From Istiophorus platypterus (lineage: Eukaryota; Chordata; Actinopteri; Istiophoriformes; Istiophoridae), in NCBI GenBank assembly GCA_016859345.1, contig CM029114.1, forward strand, positions 16,262,001 to 16,326,000: a DNA stretch of 64,000 nucleotides, read 5' to 3'. This document shows positions 44,599-56,100 of this stretch, one piece after another (positions within the stretch are counted from its first letter, which is position 1; each line of letters begins with the position of its first letter). A model generated the notes under the pieces. The model was not told where the DNA came from. It saw nothing but the letters and a program-made list of their open reading frames with translations, and did no database searches. The translations under genes were made by a program, and so were the position numbers.

Positions 44599-47150
44599 CA
44601 GTGACTCAACTAGAATGAGAATCGTTCTCGACCCCAGGAGAACGAGGAACATTCCAGTAGTTTGCTCAGAACCTGCAGCCGGAGGCAGGAGTCTGCACAG
44701 GAAAGCAGAGAGAGGCAGAGCCAGGCTTTGAACATGGGACGTATAAATAGATATGCATCGCCCCCTGCTGTTTGTGGCAGGAAGAGAACTTCTCTAGCAA
44801 CACATCTAAAGAGCCAGTGACTGCTTGCTGACTTTAGGTCATACTACTGTGACTCTTCAACTCGATCCTTCGTGTTTTGTTTTTTTTCTCTGTCTATGCT
44901 GTGAACTGTAGTTATTGTAACAACTTTGATCTCACGAGACATAACTGGTGATTTCTTGCCAGGATATATCCTGCATTCAACAAGCTGTGAGGATGCAGTA
45001 CACTGGATATAATGTACTTGGGCATAAAAACTGGAACAAAGTAATAAACCTGGTGTGGATTCTACTGTATCCTGGTGTAAGATTAGCTAATTTATTCACA
45101 GACGGACAGTACTGGTACGATGTACAGATACGTTTAGGAAAATATAATGAGATAGACAAACAAGTTGACAAGGAGACTGTAAACCTGAGGGAAACAGACC
45201 TGAAGGCAGGTCAGTCCACCAATGCCCGATGTGTAAATTGCCAGTCTTTTCTCCCCTGTCATGTAGGTGTTTTCTGAATGTGCGTGTCATGCTTGGACAA
45301 GCAGATGTTGAAGGAGTAGAGCGAAAGGAGGAAGAAGTGGTCCGAGAAAGAAAAGAAGAATGCCTTGTTGAAAACAATGAATTGACCAACAGTGTTTTCT
45401 ATAAATAGGTGGGGAGTCCAATGGCGAAAGAGGGATATGCCATGATAGCAAAGGAGGGATTTGGTGAAGTCTGTGAGGGTTTAATTGAAGGTGAAGATTT
45501 ATGTTTTTGTTTATTCTTGAGAACATGTCTTCCAGGAACCTTGAAACAGCACTTGCAGTGTCAATCAGTCCAATAGTGACTATTTTTCACCGAGAAGTGG
45601 CCCTTAGGTTGGATCAGATGAGCAGCAGAGTGTCACCTTATGGCACGGAAGCTGCAACCAAGGAGTGTCTTTAAACTGTAACTTCCATGGCTGCTATTTG
45701 CTAGCAAAAGCACGAGCTTGAAAAGATTTGCTGTCGCTAGCAACAGACGCAGTGATGTTGCACAGAAATGTAATGATATGAATGTAAAGGATGTATGTTG
45801 GATTTACATTGGAGTGACTGGTAGCCATTGTAACATGGTTTACTGAATCATCTCTCTATGCTCAGTGAAATAAACTCAGATAATGGATGTGAGCATCCTT
45901 CACTTTTTGGTACAAAAGACTGGATTAGCAATCTCATTGAAGCCTACAGGTCACAGATTGTAGTTAATGCCCCGATGGCTCTCTGAAACTCTCTAATACT
46001 GTAAATATCATGAATGTACAACTTGGTATTTCAATTTCCATGTGGACAAGAAGGCTTAATGAATTTAAAACTGTATTTGGTTAAGACATGTTGTAACACA
46101 TGTGTATAGTATTCTGTACTGTAATGAGGAGGTCATTGTTTTTAGAGGGGAAACAATTACAATCTGCTGTGTTACGTAATTATTCCAAACTTGAGTTTTG
46201 CTTCCTTGCACAAAAAAAAATGTTTCCTTTTGCATGGTTCACCTTTTCTTCTGTCTGTGCCTTTTGAGGACATTTTTCAAGATAATGTTGCTATAGATTT
46301 ACACAGTTTTTGGAGGTACATTCTATGTCTATGTCTGACATATTTCCTTTACTTGTAAATGTTGTAATTATATAGTGATAATTTGTATTCATGTGCCACT
46401 CACGACTCTTTTTCAGACTGATACTATGAAATCTCTTTTATACAGTTTTATCAAGAAAGAACTTATGACTGCTTAGGTGTCCTAATAGGAAAACAGCATA
46501 GGACAACGCTCTGTATGTTACGCAAGCCAGGTTAGCAATTTGGGAATATTTTGTCATGTAATTTTTTTTTTAATGCAATGGGGAGTGTTTCGTTGCATTT
46601 TGCAGTTTTTGTTAGTCATGGTCAGTCAGTTGGTTTTGAATTAGCTTTAAACTGGGTTTTTATATGGTTGTAAACTGTCTTCCTAACTTAAACTAGATGG
46701 TGAGCATTATGAGCAATATTAACCTATTTACCAGTACAGTACCTGCTGATTTGTGTCCAGTTTTGCCTCACAAATCTTTTTACTCTATAGCTGCTCGTGC
46801 CATCCAAGATTTAAAACCAACAACAAAAAAAAAAACTACAGTACATTGAGCTGTAAAAACTATCACACAACTCATCTCTTGTAGCGCTTAAATTTTATAT
46901 TCTTAGGGGCATCCAGTGTGATGTTGTCAATATAAATGGCAATAAAAATGGCTTTGGCAGTGATGCTGTCTCATGAAATTTCATCATTTTAAACTCTGGT
47001 TTTTGTCTTCATGCCCATTAACATAATAAACTATAATTTTTAAAACATGAAACCACTTATTTTGTTCTTCCAGTGTGTGCCGCTGATGTCTTAGGGACCA
47101 CTGTTATGAACATAACTGCTGAAAATAAAAACATTTGTCCAACATGAACG
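44599..47150 (+). other. rab11fip4: rab11fip4 3' UTR with several poly(A) signals
   Basis: Non-coding sequence after the stop carries AATAAA at 45043-45048, 45869-45874, 46941-46946, 47025-47030 and 47124-47129, suggesting alternative 3' ends and a UTR of up to about 2.5 kb. A Pumilio-type TGTAAATA lies at 46000-46007. AT-rich throughout. Small open frames here have no homology. Confidence 0.65.
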
Positions 47151-47980
47151 ATGAAATTAACCTGTTCTCTTTGATTGCAAAATTGAATCAAGATTCACAA
47201 TTACAGTTTTATTATGCATGTACTCCGATTTCTTTCAGTAACTATGATCATTACTGAATCCTCTGAAATGTGTTTTATTGTTCAAATGTTTAGAAAAGCC
47301 TGCTTTGCATGTAAACACTATGTCCCAGACATAATAAGTCTAGGCCACTTGGGACAAATGATTCAAGCACAGCTTATCCAAGGTAATGTGTCTTATTACT
47401 ACAGTTTAATCAAGGCAGAAAATGCCAGGCACTGTTCCCCTATGCTAAAGGACACAAACATATATGGACAGAACAAGTGGTCCACATCCATTTGGCCATA
47501 TTGTCCATCTATCATTCAATCAATCTGCCATCTACTGCCATTTACCAACCAGTTGTGCCCAGTCTTCATTTTTCAGTAATCACATCTTTTCATTCTCCGT
47601 GCAACTAATGAAAAATTGAACTCGCAGCTTTCTTGCTCTTGTGCAGAGGAGGGCAGCTGCAGCGTCCGATGACAGTGGTTATCGGATATAAGCGCTGAAT
47701 GCGATGACTAATCGCAGGCTAATGGCTGTAATTTGTTGACAATCTGTGCAATATTAAAGGCCGGTGGGCGGCAGGTGAGCGGTTCATGCCAAAGGAGGTC
47801 ACTTCCCTGAATCTAACCTTAAAAACAACAACAACAACAACAACAACAACAAACTACTGGCTAAACATAACCAGCTTCCAAGCCAACGGGGTTTAGTATC
47901 TTACAGTCAAAACATGCTGCAGTTAGAGATCGCCAGGGGCGTCGATAGACACCGAGAAAAGACCAGATAAAAAAAGAAAT
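47151..47980. other. Intergenic, rab11fip4 to coprs
   Basis: Includes (AAC)n at 47823-47853. A 121-codon frame at 47214-47579 has no recognisable domain. No microRNA of the mir-193/mir-365 type was seen. Confidence 0.6.
47823..47853. repeat. (AAC)n trinucleotide repeat
   Basis: About ten AAC units, seen directly. Confidence 0.9.
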
Positions 47981-47989
47981 AAATGAACG

Positions 47990-48460
47990 AACGACTGATC
48001 AATCAACGTGGCTGCGGTTCCGTGTTGTTGCGCCACCTATCGGCGCATCGCCCCCACACCCCCAGGTGGCTCAGCCCACGGCGGCCGCGGGTCTCCGAGC
48101 CGCCCCGGGGAGCAGCGCCCCAGGCCGCGGTGCCGGTGAGAGCCGCGCTGAGGCAGGAGGCACCGAGGTACCGCGCCGGTAGCGTCGACCGGCCCCGTCC
48201 GCCGGCCGCGTCCACCGGCCCCGTCCCCCGGCTCCGTCCCCCGGCCCCGTCCCCCGGCTCCGTCCGCCGGCCGCGTCCACCGTCTCCTTTCACCGGCCCC
48301 GTCCCCCGGCTCCGTCCCCCGGCCCCGTCCGTCGGCTCCTCCGTGGCCCCGCGGTGAGCGTCCCCGACCCGCTGCACCGCAGACGCCCGCGTCAACAGCC
48401 GTGGGGGCGTTAGCAGGTAGCTAAGTTAGCGGAGCGCCGCCGCAGACGAGCCACTTACTG
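47990..48460 (+). promoter_or_regulatory. coprs: CpG-island promoter and probable non-coding exon 1 of coprs
   Basis: Abrupt GC- and CpG-rich block upstream of coprs. Two donor-like sites, CCCGCG|GTGAGC at 48354 and TTAGCAG|GTAGCT at about 48417, could end a 5' non-coding exon that splices to 49411. In-frame translation across the first candidate junction meets TGA at once, so exon 1 is unlikely to code. Transcription start not determinable. Confidence 0.6.
48191..48333. repeat. 13-bp GC-rich minisatellite (11 units)
   Basis: Eleven consecutive 13-mers of the type GGCCCCGTCCCCC with variants GGCCGCGTCCACC, GGCTCCGTCCCCC and one diverged unit GTCTCCTTTCACC. Units 6-11 repeat the order of units 1-5 with the odd unit inserted, so a higher-order duplication is visible. 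It lies in the coprs CpG island, possibly within the 5' UTR. Confidence 0.9.
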
Positions 48461-49410
48461 ACCTCGCTTGACTGTGCGGCCGTAAGTTTAGCCTCTGTTT
48501 TCCCTTCATTTCGTGTCGTTTTCACTCGTTTTTCTCGGCACTTTCCACACCGAGAGTTTATATATGCTACAATCTGAATCCAGTTTGTTCCCGCCGGAGT
48601 CATACATCTATAAAAGTGGGTCGTAAATGTAGTTTGTTAAATATATATAAAAAACCCAACATAGGCACTGTAATTCCCCACAGCTGGGCTCTGTAGATTT
48701 TAGCCATTTATGATCAAACATGAGTATAAAGTGGATTCATGAGACTATTTTCAGATGAGGGTTAATAAATGTTTAGTGCTGTCCTGGGAGAAAATGTGGG
48801 ATTAACTCAAAAAAACCCCAAAAAAACCGCACATATTCATGCTAATGAAAAAACATGAGGTTCAATGCAACGGTGAGGTTCAGTCATATTTTTTTTATAG
48901 ATACTTTTCTTATTAACAGTTGAAGTCTATACCAAGGTTTCAGCCACTTGTTAGACGGATCGATAAGAATAAGAAAAATGTAGAATAGACCAGACTTGTC
49001 CTTTTAAATGTTGAATGTTGCACCTAAGTCAGTTTTTATCAACATAAGCCTGCTCATTCACACTTAGACCAGTTTAATTTGAAATTGATTTTTGACACAG
49101 TAATTGTACATTCTTGTATCCCAAAGTGTTACTTAGATGCACTGGATTTATTATTATTTTTGTTTCATTAGTTTATCATTTTAGACCAAGTGACCTTGGT
49201 CAGGGGACTAGGAATTATCCTCTGGGTAACATGAATGTACCCAATTTCATGGCAATACACCCAATAGTGACCAAATATAATATTTTTTATGATTTATTGA
49301 TAACATAACTATTATTTTACAGCAAAAATAGGTTCATTTAAGTTTGTTTTCGAAGTTACCTTTATTTTATTCTGCTCACTTATATAAAGCCTTCCAACTG
49401 TACATTATAG
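48461..49410 (+). other. coprs: Probable coprs intron 1
   Basis: AT-rich, nothing recognised; ends ACATTATAG at the acceptor before 49411. Confidence 0.55.
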
Positions 49411-49418
49411 GTGACACG

Positions 49419-49906
49419 ATGCCTCAAAATGGCGTGAACACGGAGGTCAGAAGAAAAGAAGCGCGTCGCATCACCCGTAAAGCAATTGGTCTGGTCAGTG
49501 GTCAGGTCCCAGGCACAGGTTTGGTTAATGGAGTCCTTGCTCACAATGGCTGCCCAGCGACTGGCGCTAGAATCAAAGTGAGCGCACCAGAGGGCATACT
49601 GAATGGTACCAAACCACACCGCATGGTTAATGGTTCTCTTAACTACGGGCACCAAGGCAGGAGTTCAAAAGCAGCTCTCCGAAGGACAACGAGGAAACAA
49701 GGAGGTACAATTTCAGCTGTGACTGATGCATCAGCAGCTGGCAGGGTCAGCAGCACAGACATTTCAGCTGGTATCTCGGTCAGAGGGGCCACCAGTCTGG
49801 ACGCTGTTGCTTTGCCCGGCAGTTCTGAAGAACTGGCATCAGAGCTCAGCGTGTCAGCTGCAGTGAAAAAACAGAGGAGGAGGAAGAGATTCATAAGTAA
49901 GAAAAG
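49419..49906 (+). CDS. coprs: coprs coding exon 1
   Basis: ATG at 49419 lies eight bases after the acceptor ATTATAG (49410); the frame is open further upstream but that part is intronic. Encodes a basic, low-complexity region beginning MPQNGVNTEVRRKEARRITR. Ends AAA AG|GTGAGT in phase 2. Poorly conserved, so identity depends on the downstream exons. Confidence 0.82.
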
Positions 49907-51191
49907 GTGAGTCACCTACCTAATAGCTGCTTTTAATGACTCATTCAGTCCAAAATGCTCATTTATTATTATTCACCCCTTTCAGTCTAATCAGGTGTAC
50001 ATAACTGCTGTGGTTAAAATGGAAATTACTCTGTTCTGTCAAACGGGCGACTTAAAAATAAATGCAACTGTGACATTTTAAATACCTGCATTTTCATTTG
50101 AAGCTTGTTCAGTGTTTAAGGAAAAGGTTAATGTTTTGGGAAATACTCTTTTTTTTGCGGAGAGTTGGGTCTGTAGATTGGTGCCACAAACATACATGTA
50201 TCTGTCTGTTAGATATTAAGCTACAGCCACCAGCCAGTTAGCTTAGAGTAGCATAAAGACCGAAAACAGGGGAAAGAGCTAAGCCATGACATAATCCCAC
50301 AAATAACCCCACATAAAACCACAAGTTGTTGTTTATGCATTCCGTGACTGTACAGGTAAACAACTGAGATAAAACATGTTAATCAGTTGATAGAGGATTA
50401 TGGCAAGAAAGCAAATAAAGGTATTTCCCAAAATGTCGCACTCCTCCTTGTATAGCTCCCACTGCTCCCTGACTAAATATTTGATAAGCATTAAATGCCA
50501 AGAAACTACACAAACTACAGTGTCAGCTATCAAAAAATGGTGCATGTAAAGATTTGTCTTACCCCCCTAATCATGAAACAATTCATCTGAAAAAAATAAA
50601 TTGCCTCATTTTGGAATGTTTGACTCGGCCTGTCAACCATTATAGAGGCACTGAATTTGTCTGTCCGGAGAAGTCTACACTCCCGGCGAAGCCACCGCCA
50701 GGGGAGGAGGACTGGGAGAATGAGATCCAAGAGGTCACACTCACCAACTGTGAAAACATGGGTTTTGGGGCCAGACCCTATGGTAATGAAAAGATATTTA
50801 AACAATACAATACCAAAATTTCTCCCTCCAAAGTACTGTATTACTGTATTAATACGATACTGTATACAGATTTCACAAAATGCCTGATATAATGCTAGTT
50901 GTCTCTCGTTTGTTTGTTTTTGTATTGTTTTCTAGAAAAAAGCTCGAGGTACTATTTCAAGGATTCAGGTCAGGCCAATAACAGATGTTTTACTGGTATT
51001 ATGTGCCTCCTCCAGGTCCAGAAGATGTGCTCCATTTTGCTTTGGGGGATATGACCCTTGTGCAAAAGGACACAGTCGACCTGCCAGTGACAGCCAATTA
51101 CAGTCCAGTCGCACACCACCCACATCCTATACAATGGATCTGCTACGAAATTCCCACTGAGCCAGACCAGTTTGTGGATGCTGAAGACTGA
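49419..51191 (+). CDS. coprs: Coordinator of PRMT5 and differentiation stimulator (3 coding exons)
   Basis: Nuclear adaptor that, by family knowledge, binds PRMT5 and histone H4 and steers PRMT5 towards H4 Arg3 methylation; linked to cell-cycle exit and myogenic differentiation in mammals. Coding exons 49419-49906, 50646-50782 and 51016-51191 join as 801 nt (266 residues). The basic N-terminal half (about 1-160) has many Arg/Lys and ends in KKQRRRKRFISKKR, a likely nuclear localisation signal. The COPRS signature follows: an acidic EEDWENEI (human NEDWDSEL), then PYGPED (human PYDADD), a Pro/His-rich HHPHPI segment (human HHPPPL), and the C-terminal QFVDAED (human QFDDAED). Human COPRS is about 184 residues, so this protein is longer at the N-terminus. 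AATAAA lies at 51958-51963. Confidence 0.88.
50129..50436 (-). mobile_element. Fold-back MITE, copy A, in coprs intron
   Basis: The ends are inverted repeats: ATGTTTTGGGAAATAC on the left and GTATTTCCCAAAATGT on the right. Inside are GCGGAGAGTTGGGTC, AAGCTACAGCCACCAGCCAG and TTAGCTTAGAGTAGCATAAA, plus ATAACCCCACATAAAACCAC. The same blocks occur in reverse order at 61929-62450. No transposase. A common fish repeat type by my recollection. Confidence 0.75.
50646..50782 (+). CDS. coprs: coprs coding exon 2 (acidic PRMT5-adaptor core)
   Basis: Acceptor ACCATTATAG at 50636-50645; its first A completes an Arg codon. Encodes GTEFVCPEKSTLPAKPPPGE, then EDWENEIQEVTLTNCENMGF and GARPY. The EDWENEI motif matches the family. 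Donor TAT G|GTAATG, phase 1. Confidence 0.88.
51016..51191 (+). CDS. coprs: coprs coding exon 3 and stop
   Basis: Acceptor GCCTCCTCCAG at 51005-51015. Encodes PEDVLHFALGDMTLVQKDTV, then PVAHHPHPIQWICYEIPTEP and DQFVDAED, stop TGA 51189-51191. The acidic DAED terminus and HHP motif match COPRS. Confidence 0.9.
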
Positions 51192-51985
51192 GCCAGATAT
51201 ATGCTGTTGTTTTAGAGGAATGGTTGAAATCGGTATTCACTTACCGAATTAACTCTACGCTCTGAAGTTAGCCCTTAATGGCAATGTGTAGATTTTCAGG
51301 TCATGTGACCTATTTGAGGATCCTGGGTAGTGCTAATGCTTAGAATGTCTGTTTAGTCAGCATCTCCCTTTTTTAACTCATCTAAAACATTAGTGGAAGA
51401 TATTAGAATTAAAACTTACATCTATGCAAAGCTTCAAATTGAGTAGGTTGAAGCTATCACAGGTCAAAGATTAGAGGGTGGAGTCTAGGATGATATCTGT
51501 TTTTTTTTATCATAAGTTTTATTTATATCATATATTCAGGTTTTATATTTGTTTTATAATGTAAGAAATTCCTTTCTTTGGTTTTGGTGGTCTTAAGGAA
51601 TGATTTCATTTAACGACCATACTTCAGTGACTTGTTCCTGAAAATGACCATGCATGGTTTCTGTTGAATTGCTTATTTTTGTAATTTTGCTAGTGTTCCA
51701 AGAACTAAATTTTTTTTGTGTGTTTTAAAACACCTGGAATGGGAACACTGATATCATAATAAGTTGCTTTTTTGAGCGATTACACACTTAATCGTATTGT
51801 TAATAACTTGCAAATGTTCACAACAAGTACGAAAAACAAAAACAATTTTAATTTGGGACAGCCAGCCTTACCGAGAAATTATGGCACGATTATGTAAAAA
51901 CAACAAAATTCCTTTTTCAGTTTCCTGCCTGTTTAAATCAATTCTTTTCATAACCACAATAAAATAGTTTTTCCTTCTAATTTGT
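51192..51985 (+). other. coprs: coprs 3' UTR
   Basis: AT-rich trailer with AATAAA at 51958-51963, about 770 nt after the stop. Confidence 0.65.
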
Positions 51986-53001
51986 GCTCAAACCTCTGCA
52001 TGTTATCTCCACTAGTCTGCGCTCCAGTGAAAACGAGCTTCCCCCCTGTAGCACAGCAAGTCGACCGACTTCTGTTTTCAATCTCTTTGTCCTATTTAGC
52101 CGCATGACCCCATGAATTTGCTCATATTACCTGGTTTAAATCCTACTGACTTGTTATTAAAGGGAGACTGTAGAGGCGATGAGAGTTTTTGGCCACTAGA
52201 TGGGGGAGTTGGTGTAAGGTTTGTTTTTCTCTGAGTTATTACACACACTTTGGGGAGTTCAATGGGTTCATTCCCAAGGACTTGGGAGACACAAGCACTG
52301 AACTAGCATACTGCTCAGTCCTCATTTCTGTCTGGGGTTTCATTCAGAATGCAACTGAAGGTGGAGTTGCAAATGTTACTGAGCAGATTAATCTCATCTA
52401 GTAATCATTAATGTCTACAGACACCATGTCAATAATAGATTGAGGTCATAATGTGGTGGGGGGATTGATTAGACTTTGTAGTTCAATATTAAGTAGAGCC
52501 ATGTTTTTTTTTTCTTTTCCTTTATTCTTCGAAGCAAAAGTATGCAACATCAGATCCATCACTATCCAAGAGATGAAGCCGCATTTGATGTTCCCCATCC
52601 CTCTGTGAGAATTTTTATTGTTGATGTTAGGGGCATTGTAACTGGAGGAGTGTTGATAATAGAGAAAGATGATGATATTGTTGTACTTCCCTGGTGTTTG
52701 CAGACACTGACGATGGGGATTGAACTGTCACTGTGCACGAGTCCTATGGAAGTGTTCATAGGAGGTTATATTACAGTGTCAGAAATAAGAGCAACAGGAC
52801 ATGACGTTTTCCAAAATACCATAGGGATGATTAGCACATTCATGTCCCAGCAGGAAAGTTTGCATGTCCCCTGTGTGGATTTTCATGAGATGTCTCAGTT
52901 CATTCCCCTCATAGTGAGAAGACATGCAGGCTAGAACTGAAATTAAACTGTGTGAATCCGAGTGAGCGTGAATGCTTTTCTTTGTCTGTATTTGATGGCT
53001 T
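51986..53001. other. Intergenic after coprs, with an unassigned 130-codon frame
   Basis: ATG-initiated frame at 52542-52934 (+) is preceded by a pyrimidine tract and TTCGAAG resembling an acceptor, but no domain is recognisable and no partner exon was found. I do not call it a gene. A CTCF-like match lies at 52190-52208. Confidence 0.5.
52190..52208 (+). promoter_or_regulatory. CTCF-like motif
   Basis: TGGCCACTAGATGGGGGAG fits the CTCF core CCAC-AG-(G/T)GG-G with one weak position. It lies about 1 kb past the end of coprs, before the gene-poor right part of the window. A single motif match only. Confidence 0.35.
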
Positions 53002-53122
53002 TGTGATAGAGTGATGACCCATCATGGTTATACCCCTTCTCTTGCCCAGTGTATGTTGTGATAGGATATAGGTTATCCAGCCCCAAACAGAATAAGTTGG
53101 AAATGGATGGGTGATAGTCTTT
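53002..53122 (+). repeat. LINE/SINE 3'-end relic
   Basis: TATACCCCTTCTCTTGCCCA, GTGATAGGATATAGGTTATC and AGAATAAGTTGGAAATGGAT resemble the fish repeat terminus TGTACCCCGCCTCTCGCCCA ... GGGATAGGCTCCAGCCCC ... ATAAGCGG...ATGGATGG. Diverged, no coding capacity. Confidence 0.65.
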
Positions 53123-56100
53123 ATCTGTTTGAAGGGTTAGTTTCTGGGAAGCTCGCCCATACCAATTGTCATTGTTAATTTACTCCACCGATGATAATTC
53201 TTTGCAAACTTGGCTTGCCATGCAGTGAGAGTCCATTTCAAAGCAGCATTCCCATTTGAGATTTTTTTGATCTTAGACAGTTTAACAAATATTTGTGAGA
53301 ATGAATAAGAAAACCCAGAATCAAATTTGTCATGTTATCATGAGATTAAGCATCGTAGCTGCTTGTTTGACAGGAAATGACGCACTGGCAGTATGTTCAA
53401 GTCCATGTGACCTATTTTGTTTAGAAGTAGTTGCTGTTTACAAAAATGTGCCTGTTAACTCGTTTTTAAAGTCCTATTCAATACCATCAAGTCAGTTCAC
53501 AAAGCCCATCTGTTATTCATTGTCATTGGAACAGCTCCCATACTGGTGCACTCTCACTTTTAGTTTTGTGTGAAGCTGCTTCACATTCACAGATCTTGAC
53601 TAAACCAGTGTTCAGAATCATAAAAAAAAGTGTGTTTGCTTTAGCATTCAAGGGATTTCCCCCTAATGCTGCAGTAGCTGTAATAGTCTTGCATTACTGT
53701 GTTGTGGGGGTGGTATCAAAGTTACATTGTTAAGAAATAGCGAGTCTCATACATGTTGTAATCTTTGTGAGTGATTAATGGCCCCTTTATGTCTCAATGG
53801 ATCCTTTCACCACATCCTATATTTGGACAAATAAGCAGATTCTGGAGGTCTGACCCGACTGGCCCCCGCTCATCATCGTACATCCACGCTGCAGCTATGG
53901 TATGGATCTAATGGACCTTGATTGTTACAAAAGTTTCTCATGCTGAAATGACTTTGGGAAATCGGCTCCAGGCCTTACTGCCAAATCTCTCAGATGTGAC
54001 TCACCACCAGTTATTTCATCTGGTTCCAGTGTGACCAGGCATTTAACATTCAGCGCCTATTGATCTGGCAACATAATGGTTTGTTAGCCTGGCACAAGAA
54101 GAGGCCCAGGAGGAGACAGGAAGGAGGATTGTGGTTAGGTCAACCTCCTGCAGCTAACCAAAGCAAACACATTGAGGTAGTGGATAGACTTTTATCATGA
54201 AAATCACCATTACGCTAAATGTGCTGTCCTACATTGATTATTCTTCTTCTTAACCAAGCAGAAGCTGCAGCCAAATGTCCAGTCCAGTTGTAAGTTCAGT
54301 GGTAGTGGTGATATTCTACTGAATGTTTTTCTTATGGTAAACCAACTCCATGTAAAATCCAACATTGAAACAGATTGGATCCCAAAAACAAGTACCAGCT
54401 GTAGTCCAAACACTATAACATTACCATTCATTTCAATCAACATGGGCGCTGTAGTTTATTTTCAGTCAGTCTCACATATACTGTCCTGCTGTTTTAAATA
54501 CTTAGTAGAGCACTAAAAATGTATTAATGCACTGCTTAAAATAGTCCCCAACAAATGCACTGTTTGCTCCCTTTTTGAGTAATGTTTGCCAAAAACTAGT
54601 TACTGACCTCAATCACACCCCCCATCCCCTATTTTAAGATGAACAGCCTTAATACTTAACCCTTTCCTTTTCCAAAGAAGGAACCAGTGGTCAAATAGGG
54701 TAGAGAAGTCAAATAGTATTAGGAGACACAGTCATATGTTGTTGGTTTTGGTCGTTTCATTTGATTTCTTTACAATAAGAGATATATTGAATATTAATAT
54801 TGATAATATTTATTGCTTCCTCTGACTTTGTGATGGCAGTTGTAACAAAGCATCAAATTTGAGCTCGGGTATCTTAAAATGTTAATTCTAACGATGTCGG
54901 CCTCTTATGAGATTCACTAAACAACCGAGTTCTTCAAACACTTGGTACAAGTAAAATGAATTAATACATCAGTTGTTTGGATAACTTATCCAGTTAGGGT
55001 CTACATGTAAATGGTTCTATAGTCTATTTAAGGCACATCTCAAATTTCTTTTCATCTCAAATAACCCTAGCACTACAGGAAATTCATAGTTATTTTGAAG
55101 ACAAGATATCTGATATATAGGAAACTGCAGAGTAGACTCAACAAACGGGTTGTTTTTACATCACAGCACACAAACCCACAAAAGAACTTCATCCTAATCT
55201 TAATGCAAATGTTTAACTCTAACCTTAGCCAAAGTAGTAAACCTTGAGCTAAGACATTGAAACCAAAATGTAATAATACACTGTATGCACCAGTAGTAGG
55301 TCATTAGTAGTAGGTTACCTACCAGAGACCGAGAGAAAATTCCTTTGTTCCCGACATCCTCCCATATAAACAACATGTAATATGTGCTGCATCAATATGA
55401 TCTTGTCCCACTTCTTCCTCTTTTAAATGAGCTGCTGCAGTGCATGATAACTTGTACGCCCGGTTCAGACGGACAGCTAGCTCTCCACTTCTCCTCTGCG
55501 ATTCACCTCCAGTCATTGCTTTTTCATCTCAGTGTGTCCGATCATTTTCTTTGCCTTGTCTTGATTGATCTCTCATGTAACAGCATGTTGGCAAGTACAG
55601 GGAGATGCCTGTGGTTAGCTAACCTCAGCCAGAGCTAACCAGTATAAAAACATAAATAAATTCGCTGTTTTGGGGAGTAGGGATTCCGGTAAATTAGAAC
55701 AATTATCTGCAGTCCAGTAGTGAAAATTGGTAAAAGATGGAAACTACAAGGCCTTTGGAAAATTTGCTTCAGTCAGGCAAGATCCATGCCAATGTTATTT
55801 AATTTGGGATTTTTTTTTCACAGAGTTTTGGCAGCATTAAAATTTAATGACTCCTTGGCATATAAGATTGTCTAAACCTTATGGAAATGATGAATAGTAT
55901 TTACTGGCTTGTTTTAGGCCTTGCGGATATGACCACGGGGGTTTCTATTAGGTTCTGTAAAGCAGATTGTATCGCTCCCAAAGAAGAAGGTTCATGTTTT
56001 CCTGTCATTGTGACTTGACCCAGTAGGAAGACAGCCAGAACTTTTGAGATCTGGGTGACAGACCATTGAGAAAAAAATTCACATTGCCTGTAGAAATAGC

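Noticed and set aside
47983..48395. 124- and 130-codon frames in the coprs promoter
   Set aside because: They read a 13-bp minisatellite through successive frames, and the + frame would hit a stop immediately after splicing to coprs exon 2.
44598..49410. Expected mir-193a and mir-365 hairpins
   Set aside because: I looked for mature-sequence matches (TAATGCCCCTAAAAATCC and AACTGGCCTACAAAGTCC, both strands) here and elsewhere in the window and saw none; only partial, unrelated matches such as TTAATGCCCC at 45963.
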